From the NCBI GenBank assembly GCA_028287545.1, contig JAQBPL010000104.1, positions 1-11,138 of the forward strand: DNA of 11,138 nt, read 5' to 3'. Below the pieces are notes generated by a model. The model saw nothing but the letters and a program-made list of their open reading frames with translations, searched no databases and was not told where the DNA came from. Shown in pieces: positions 6,530-11,138 of the stretch (position 1 is the first letter of the stretch; each line of letters begins with the position of its first letter). A program made the position numbers and the translations under genes. This DNA is from Vulcanimicrobiota bacterium (GTDB lineage: Bacteria > Eremiobacterota > Eremiobacteria > Baltobacterales > Baltobacteraceae).

Positions 6530-7542
6530 ACGTCCTCGCCGTCCGTCAGGACAACAACGGCGACGTGCTGCTGGCCGGTCCCGCGCTGCGCGCGATCGCG
6601 GCCGGCGCTTCGCGGCTCGTGCTGCTGTGCGGTCCGTCGGGCCGCGCGGCAGCCGAGGCGCTGTGCGGAATCGACGAGGTGCTGTGCTGGGAGGCTGCCT
6701 GGATCGAGGCGCATCCGCAACCGCCGCGACGCGACGATGTGGAACGCTTCGTCGATCGGCTCGCGCGCCTGCGCATCGACGTCGCCGTCATCTTCACGTC
6801 GTTCCATCAGAGTCCGTTGCCGATGGCGCTGCTGCTGCGCATGGCGGGCGTTCCGAAAATCGGAGCGATCAGCGAAGAGTATCCGGGCGGATTGCTCGAC
6901 GTGCGTCATCGCGGCGTGCCGGACGACCTGCACGAGGTCGAGCGCGCGCTTTCGTTGGCGCGGGCGATGGGCTTTGCGCCGCCGCCGCACGACGAGGGCC
7001 GGCTCGCGATGCGCGTCGCCGACGCAAATCCCGCGGCGCACCTGCGGTCGTACGTCGTCGTGCATCCCGGCGCGACGGTTCCGGCGCGCGCGTGGAGCCC
7101 GCAGGCAAACCGCGCGCTGGTGCGCGCGCTCGCCGAACTCGGCCGGCGGGTCGTCGTCACCGGAAGCGCCAGCGAACGCGAATTGTGCGCGGCCGTCGCG
7201 GGCGAACATGCGCTGAATCTCTGCGGCGCGACGAACTTCGGGGAACTGGCCCGCCTCATCGCGGACGCCGACGCGATCGTCGTCGGCAATACCGGCGCCG
7301 CGCACGTAGCCGCGGCGGTCGGCACGCCCACCGTCTCGCTCTTTCCGCCGACCGTCCCCGCCGCGCGCTTCCGGCCGTGGATGGTCGAGCACGTGCTGCT
7401 CGGCGACCAGCACATCGCCTGCGGCGGCTGCCGCGCGCGGATCTGCCCACGAGGCGATCACGCGTGCATGAGCGGCGTGGAGGTCGACGACGTCCTCGCC
7501 GCGCTGCGCTCGCTGCGCGCCGAGCGTTCGGTGCGGACGTGA
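6526..7542 (+). CDS. GT9 glycosyltransferase, ADP-heptose:glycan heptosyltransferase-like
   Basis: A 338-residue GT-B enzyme related to the LPS heptosyltransferases WaaC/WaaF, which move heptose from ADP-heptose to a lipid-linked acceptor on the inner face of the membrane. The N-terminal domain begins VNVLAVRQDNNGDVLLAGPALRA, a variant of the family RxDxxGDxLL motif. The C-terminal domain shows VVHPGA, RVVVTGS, LCGATNFGELA and the nucleotide-sugar motif GNTGAAHVAAAVGTPTV, followed by FPPT. Near the C-terminus a cysteine-rich stretch, CGGCRARICP then HACM, is typical of this subfamily. The start is GTG 6526, overlapping the previous stop as GTGA. The frame is open upstream to 5200, but that part overlaps the GT2-phosphatase and is not coding. 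The donor could be another nucleotide sugar; heptose is favoured by the GmhB-like neighbour. Confidence 0.9.
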   Translation: MNVLAVRQDNNGDVLLAGPALRAIAAGASRLVLLCGPSGRAAAEALCGIDEVLCWEAAWIEAHPQPPRRDDVERFVDRLARLRIDVAVIFTSFHQSPLPMALLLRMAGVPKIGAISEEYPGGLLDVRHRGVPDDLHEVERALSLARAMGFAPPPHDEGRLAMRVADANPAAHLRSYVVVHPGATVPARAWSPQANRALVRALAELGRRVVVTGSASERELCAAVAGEHALNLCGATNFGELARLIADADAIVVGNTGAAHVAAAVGTPTVSLFPPTVPAARFRPWMVEHVLLGDQHIACGGCRARICPRGDHACMSGVEVDDVLAALRSLRAERSVRT

Positions 7543-8510
7543 TCTCCGTCGATCGGGCCGTCGAGCGCGCGACGAAGCGCATCTTCCTGTGGCACGTGCA
7601 CGGTTCGTACACGACGTCGCTGGTGCAGGGCCCGCATTCGTACTACCTGCCGGTGCTCCCCGATCGCGGCCCGGACGGCCGCGGCCGCGCGCGCACGTGG
7701 TCCTGGCCCGAAGCCGCCGTCGAAGTGACGCCCGCGCAGGCACGCGAGCTCGAGATCGACGTCGTCATCGCGCAGCGCCCGCACGAGGTGGATCGGCTGC
7801 TGCCGGAGTGGCTCGGCCGGCGCTGCGCGGCCCGCATTCCGAGGATCTATCTCGAACACAACGCGCCGCAAGGCCGCATCGCCCAGATGCGCCATCCGAT
7901 GGCCGACCGTCCGGACCTCACGATCGTGCACGTGACGCACTTCAACGACGTGTTCTGGGATTGCGGGGCGACGCCGACGCGCGTGATCGAACACGGGATC
8001 GTCGATCCCGGATATCGCTACACGGGCGAGCTGCCGCGCGGCGCCGTCGCGATCAACGAGGCGCGCCGCCGCGGGCGCGTCGTCGGTACCGACCTCCTGC
8101 CGCGGTTGAGCGCCGCGATGCCGCTCGACCTCTTCGGCATCGACGCGGGAGCGCTCGGCGGCACGGACGATCCCGCCCAATCGGTGCTGCACGCCGAGAT
8201 GCCGCGGCGCCGCGCGTACGTCCACCCCGTGCGCTGGACCTCGCTCGGCTTGTCGCTCATCGAAGCGATGCACTTGGGAATGCCGATCGTCGCGCTCGCG
8301 ACGACGGAAGCGGTCGAGGCGGTCGGGCCGCGCTGCGGCACGATCTCGACCGACATCGAGCGGCTCTGCGATGCGTTGCGCCGCTACGCGGCCGACCCAG
8401 GCGCCGCTCGCGCCGACGGTTTGCGCGCCCGCGCGCACGCCCTCGAACGGTACGGACTGGAGCGTTTTCTGCGCGCCTGGGATGCAGTGTTTACGGAGGT
8501 TACCTCGTGA
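7539..8510 (+). CDS. Short GT-B glycosyltransferase (GT4-like)
   Basis: A 323-residue GT-B type glycosyltransferase, shorter than a typical GT4 of 370-400. The N-terminus has the striking WHVHGSY (18-24) followed by TTSLVQGPHSYYLPVLPDRG. Next come VVIAQRPHEV, YLEHNAPQG and VHVTHFND (Rossmann-like domain 1). RVIEHGI marks the linker, and HPVRWTSLGLSLIEAMHLGMP (229 onward) is the donor-binding region. In the usual E-x7-E motif the second Glu is present (E242) but the first position is Thr234. I remember closely similar proteins from actinobacterial heptose/carbamoyl gene clusters; this is recollection, not a search. The GTG start overlaps the previous stop by four bases, with no strong Shine-Dalgarno, which suggests translational coupling. 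Donor and acceptor are unknown. Confidence 0.83.
   Translation: MISVDRAVERATKRIFLWHVHGSYTTSLVQGPHSYYLPVLPDRGPDGRGRARTWSWPEAAVEVTPAQARELEIDVVIAQRPHEVDRLLPEWLGRRCAARIPRIYLEHNAPQGRIAQMRHPMADRPDLTIVHVTHFNDVFWDCGATPTRVIEHGIVDPGYRYTGELPRGAVAINEARRRGRVVGTDLLPRLSAAMPLDLFGIDAGALGGTDDPAQSVLHAEMPRRRAYVHPVRWTSLGLSLIEAMHLGMPIVALATTEAVEAVGPRCGTISTDIERLCDALRRYAADPGAARADGLRARAHALERYGLERFLRAWDAVFTEVTS
8495..8500 (+). promoter_or_regulatory. Shine-Dalgarno GGAGGT deciding GTG 8507
   Basis: GGAGGT lies 6 bases before GTG 8507 inside the end of the preceding gene. It is the strongest ribosome site in the operon, so this gene may be translated independently of coupling. Confidence 0.75.
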
Positions 8511-9727
8511 GAATTGCGATGGTATCGGAGCACGCGAGCCCGCTCGCGACGCTGGGCGGCGTGGACGCCGGCGGACAGAACGTTCACGTCGCGGCGCTCG
8601 CGAGCGGCGCCGCGAAGCTCGGACATCACGTCACCGTCTACACGCGGCGCGACGATCCGGCGCTGCCGGACCGCGTCGTCATGGCACCGGGGGTCACGGT
8701 AGAGCACGTGAACGCGGGGCCGCCGGCGCCGATCCCCAAGGACGCGATCTATCCGCACCTCCGAGGCTTCGCCGGCCATCTCCGGCACGCGTGGGCCGTC
8801 GAGCGGCCGGACATCGTCCACTCGCACTTCTGGATGAGCGGCATCGCGACGTGCGCGGCCGCGAAACCGCTGGCGATCCCCGCGGTCCATACGTTCCATG
8901 CGCTCGGTGCGGAAAAGCGGCGCTTCCAAGGCGCCGCGGACACCTCGCCCGACACGCGCATCGCGGATGAGGAGAAGATCGTGCGCACCGTCGATCGCGT
9001 CATCGCGACGTCGAGCGCCGAAGTGTTCGAGCTTTTGCGCATGGGCGCTCATCCGCGTTCGGTGCGAATCGTCCCCTGCGGCGTGGACGTCTCGCTCTTC
9101 ACGCCGGAGGGTCCGTGCGAGTCGCGGCGCAGCGACCGCAGACGCATCGTCGCGCTCTCCCGGCTCGTGCCGCGCAAGGGCATCGCCGACGTCATCGAGG
9201 CGCTCGTCGCGGTTCCCGACGCGGAACTCGTCGTCGCGGGCGGCGGTGAAGGTCCGGATTTGCCGAGCGATCCGGAGGCGCAGCGGTTGTCCGCGCTCGC
9301 GAGCAGATGCGGCGTCGAGGACCGCGTCGCTTTTCGCGGACGGGTCGAACGGGACGCGGTGCCGCCGCTGCTCCGCTCGGCGGACGTCGTCGTGTGCACG
9401 CCCTGGTACGAACCCTTCGGGATCGTGCCGCTCGAAGCGATGGCGTGCGGCGTACCGGTCGTGGTCTCATCGGTCGGCGGATTGGTCGACACCGTGCTGG
9501 ACGGCACGACGGGAATTCACGTGCCGCCGCGGTCGCCGCACCGCCTGGCCGAGGCACTGAACGACCTGCTCGCCGATGAAGCGCGGCGCAGCATGCTCGG
9601 ACGGCTCGGCGCCGAACGTGTGCGGTCGCGCTACTCGTGGTCGCGCATCGTCGCCGATACGCTCGACGTCTATCGCGGACTTCTCCGGCGCGAAACGACC
9701 GCCGAGGAACTCGCGCTCGGCAGCTGA
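8507..9727 (+). CDS. GT4 glycosyltransferase (MshA/sucrose-phosphate-synthase-like)
   Basis: A 406-residue retaining GT-B glycosyltransferase using a nucleotide-sugar donor in the cytoplasm. The N-terminus RIAMVSEHASPL and GGVDAGGQNVHV match the acceptor-side glycine-rich loop of MshA and sucrose-phosphate-synthase relatives. HSHFWMSG and VHTFHALG follow, and VPCGVDVSLF marks the domain linker. The C-terminal domain has ALSRLVPRKGI, VVAGGGEGP, VAFRGRV and the E-x7-E motif EPFGIVPLE (Glu302, Glu310), then AMACGVPVV. The GTG start overlaps the previous TGA by four bases and has a near-perfect Shine-Dalgarno. The frame is open upstream to 7589 only as an out-of-frame passage through the previous gene. 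The GT4 assignment is firm. The resemblance to MshA does not prove mycothiol synthesis; the context argues for glycan assembly. Confidence 0.93.
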   Translation: MRIAMVSEHASPLATLGGVDAGGQNVHVAALASGAAKLGHHVTVYTRRDDPALPDRVVMAPGVTVEHVNAGPPAPIPKDAIYPHLRGFAGHLRHAWAVERPDIVHSHFWMSGIATCAAAKPLAIPAVHTFHALGAEKRRFQGAADTSPDTRIADEEKIVRTVDRVIATSSAEVFELLRMGAHPRSVRIVPCGVDVSLFTPEGPCESRRSDRRRIVALSRLVPRKGIADVIEALVAVPDAELVVAGGGEGPDLPSDPEAQRLSALASRCGVEDRVAFRGRVERDAVPPLLRSADVVVCTPWYEPFGIVPLEAMACGVPVVVSSVGGLVDTVLDGTTGIHVPPRSPHRLAEALNDLLADEARRSMLGRLGAERVRSRYSWSRIVADTLDVYRGLLRRETTAEELALGS

Positions 9728-9729
9728 CG

Positions 9730-10659
9730 ATGCGTATCGTCGTGCTGCGGGCGCTCAAACTCGGCGACTTCTTGACGGCCGTCCCGGCCTATCGGGCGCT
9801 GCGGCGAGCGTTCCCAGGAGCGCGCATCGTGCTCGCCGCGCCGCGCGCGCTCGAACCGCTGATCGAGCTGCTCGACGGCGCGCTCGACGGCATCGTCGAC
9901 GCGTTGCCGCTCGAACCGCTGCCGCCCCAAGCGGAACGCGCGGACATCGGCATCAACTTGCACGGGGCGGGACCCCAATCGCATCGCGTGCTGCTTGCGG
10001 CCGGCGTTCGCACGCTCGTCGCGTTTCGCAACGACGCCGTGCCCGAAAGCGTCGCCGGACCGGCGTACGATTCTCGCGAACACGAGGTTGCGCGCTGGTG
10101 CCGGCTCTTGGAGAACGCGGGGATATCGGCGGATCCGGCGGCCCTGGATCTGCGCGTCCCGGCGGTTGGCGTTCCGCGGCGAATCCGCGGCGCCACGCTG
10201 ATCCATCCCGGAGCCGCAAGCGAAGCGCGCCGCTGGCCGGCCGATCGCTGGGTCGAAGTGGCGCGCGCGGAACAGCGGCTCGGCCGCCGTGTAGTGATCA
10301 CCGGCGGCCCGGGCGAGGTCGAACGCGCGCAGGGCATCGCGGCAGCGGCGGGTGTTTCTTCGACGCACGTCTATGCCGGTCGAACCTCGCTGCGCGAGCT
10401 CGCAGCGTTGGTCGCCGCGGCAGGCCGCGTGGTCTGCGGCGATACCGGCGTCGCGCACCTTGCTACGGCCTTCCGGCGGCCGTCGGTCGTGCTGTTCGGC
10501 CCGATCGCACCCAGCTCGTGGGGTCCGCCGCGGCGTCCGTATCATCGCGTGCTCTGGAACGGCACGACCGGCGATCCGCACGCCGACCGCACCGACCCCG
10601 GCTTGCTGGCGATCCCAGCTGCACAAGTCATTGCGGCATTGGACGACCTGCCGGCCTAA
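9730..10659 (+). CDS. Second GT9 glycosyltransferase, heptosyltransferase-like
   Basis: A 309-residue GT-B protein of the ADP-heptose:LPS heptosyltransferase family. The N-terminus RIVVLRALKLGDFLTAVPAYRALR is the canonical family opening, with the GD loop that precedes the acceptor site. INLHGAGP follows. The donor domain has LIHPGA, RRWPADRW, RVVITGGPGE, and CGDTGVAHLATAF followed by VVLFGPI. It lacks the cysteine-rich tail of the first GT9 in this operon, so the two are not recent duplicates. The ATG at 9730 lies two bases after the previous stop; an in-frame ATG at 9637 inside the GT4 gene is unlikely. It is the last recognisable gene of the operon before repeats and an insertion sequence. 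It probably adds a heptose or related sugar to the same glycan; the specificity is inferred from context. Confidence 0.9.
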   Translation: MRIVVLRALKLGDFLTAVPAYRALRRAFPGARIVLAAPRALEPLIELLDGALDGIVDALPLEPLPPQAERADIGINLHGAGPQSHRVLLAAGVRTLVAFRNDAVPESVAGPAYDSREHEVARWCRLLENAGISADPAALDLRVPAVGVPRRIRGATLIHPGAASEARRWPADRWVEVARAEQRLGRRVVITGGPGEVERAQGIAAAAGVSSTHVYAGRTSLRELAALVAAAGRVVCGDTGVAHLATAFRRPSVVLFGPIAPSSWGPPRRPYHRVLWNGTTGDPHADRTDPGLLAIPAAQVIAALDDLPA

Positions 10660-10663
10660 CCGG

Positions 10664-10712
10664 GCGCCGTGCGCCGTGCGCCGTGCGCCGGGCGCCGCGC
10701 GCCGTGCGCCGT
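10664..10712. repeat. Tandem repeat, seven copies of GCGCCGT
   Basis: Seven head-to-tail 7-base units. Units 1-3 and 6-7 are exact GCGCCGT; unit 4 ends in G and unit 5 in C. The array starts four bases after the last GT9 stop codon. It is noncoding and would be prone to slippage. Confidence 0.9.
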
Positions 10713-10718
10713 AGCGGT

Positions 10719-10767
10719 CCGTCATTGCGAGCTTGTCGAGCAACCCTCGTTGTCGTCCTGAGCGCAG
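10719..10767. repeat. Dispersed-repeat-like sequence, apparently interrupted
   Basis: GTCATTGCGAGC, then TTGTCGAGCAA, then TTGTCGTCCTGAGCGCAG closely resemble intergenic repeats I recall from many bacterial genomes (GTCATTGCGAG... and GTCATCCTGAGC... types). TTGC/GCAA arms can pair around the first part. The second unit stops matching the remembered pattern after GAGCGCAG at about 10767. The match is from memory, not from a search. Confidence 0.45.
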
Positions 10768-11138
10768 ATACCGTGTTCGCCGTCAAGAGGCCGGCAGGCT
10801 GAACGGGCGACGCGATTGCAGCACGCTGTACGCCAGAACCAGAAGTTTTCGCATCAAGGCAATCAAGATGACCTTCATCGGCTTCCCGGCGGCCTTGAGG
10901 CGACCAGCAAATGTCTTAAATAGTTCGTTGTACCGGAGAGCCGAAAGGGCCGGCATATACAGCGCGGCACGAAGGCGACTATTGCCCGTCCTACAGATGG
11001 CGCCGCGACCACGGATCGATGTCCCGGACAGAAATGTTCGCGGTGAGAGACCGGCATAGGCCCCAACCGCCTTTGATGAGCGAAACTCTTCGATATGCGG
11101 CATCTCGCCCAGGATCGTCGCTGCCGTCAATTCACCAA
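10768..11138 (-). mobile_element. IS110-family insertion sequence, partial (runs off the right edge)
   Basis: It is defined by the transposase C-terminus and the apparent break in the neighbouring repeat at about 10767/10768. No terminal inverted repeats are expected or seen, as is usual for IS110. The upstream noncoding end, where IS110-group elements encode their guide (bridge) RNA, lies outside the window. The left boundary is an estimate. Base composition here is visibly less GC-rich than in the operon, which fits acquired DNA. Confidence 0.6.
10783..11138 (-). CDS. IS110-family transposase, C-terminal part (5' end beyond the right edge)
   Basis: About 118 residues of the C-terminal Transposase_20 domain of an IS110-type recombinase. 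This family uses an N-terminal RuvC-like DEDD domain together with a serine in the C-terminal domain to move DNA under RNA guidance. Visible landmarks are LTAATILGEMPHI at the start of the domain, FRSSKAVGAYAGLSPR, LSGTSIRGRG (its Ser is the position I would assign as catalytic, not verified), GNSRLRAALY, and the terminal helix ALMRKLLVLAYSVL. The frame stays open to the right edge (a TTG at 11130 is not a real start), so the protein is cut by the window rather than shown to be broken. The stop at 10783 gives a normal C-terminus, and the family is usually 300-400 residues. Confidence 0.9.
   Translation of the reverse strand, partial: GELTAATILGEMPHIEEFRSSKAVGAYAGLSPRTFLSGTSIRGRGAICRTGNSRLRAALYMPALSALRYNELFKTFAGRLKAAGKPMKVILIALMRKLLVLAYSVLQSRRPFSLPAS

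Noticed and set aside
5944..7743. Open minus-strand frame of 599 codons
   Set aside because: It is antisense to the HAD domain, GT9 and GT-B genes; composition is biased and no motifs are seen.
6627..8506. Upstream extensions of the short GT-B frame (from 6627) and the GT4 frame (from 7589)
   Set aside because: The extra residues are shadow translation of the preceding gene. GTG starts at 7539 and 8507 fit family N-termini and operon spacing.
8507..9727. Reading the GT4 gene as mshA of mycothiol synthesis
   Set aside because: It shares the GGVDAGGQN loop, but there is no neighbouring mycothiol gene and it sits in a glycan operon; GT4 relatives are too diverse for that name.
10664..10712. 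Tandem array considered as a CRISPR
   Set aside because: Units are 7 bases with no spacers, so it is a simple tandem repeat.
9576..10802. Open plus-strand frame of 408 codons over the second GT9 and repeat array
   Set aside because: It is out of frame with the GT9 motifs and Arg-rich, and continues through the tandem repeat only because of base composition.

Overview
The window is GC-rich bacterial DNA, probably two thirds or more G+C by eye. It carries core metabolism, a tRNA, a signalling pair, a glycan-assembly operon and the edge of an insertion sequence. Several operon proteins resemble actinobacterial families I remember, and the general style also fits Ca. Eremiobacterota (WPS-2). I cannot fix the phylum without a search.

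Region 1 (1-1078). A minus-strand malate synthase runs off the left edge, so only its N-terminal ~290 residues are here. It is followed by a plus-strand tRNA-Arg(CCU) whose anticodon stem is poorly paired.

Region 2 (1101-3276). A small minus-strand STAS-domain protein faces away from a plus-strand membrane protein ending in a GGDEF domain with an intact GGEEF active site and an RxxD inhibitory site. They share a short divergent control region. The STAS leader contains a hairpin just upstream of a near-perfect Shine-Dalgarno that fixes a GTG start.

Region 3 (3355-10659). Six plus-strand genes form one tight operon with 4-base GTGA overlaps or 2-4 base gaps: a NodU/CmcH-type O-carbamoyltransferase, a GT2 glycosyltransferase fused to a GmhB-like heptose-bisphosphate phosphatase, a GT9 heptosyltransferase-like enzyme, a short GT-B glycosyltransferase, a GT4 glycosyltransferase and a second GT9. 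Together they look like the assembly half of a pathway for a carbamoylated, probably heptose-containing surface glycan. No sugar-nucleotide synthesis genes beyond the fused phosphatase, no polymerase and no exporter are in the window.

Region 4 (10660-11138). Directly after the operon come seven tandem copies of a 7-base unit, then a stretch resembling common dispersed bacterial repeats, which appears to be broken by an IS110-family element. The C-terminal part of its minus-strand transposase runs off the right edge. The biology worth following is the glycan operon with its GT2-phosphatase fusion, and the IS110 insertion into a repeat.
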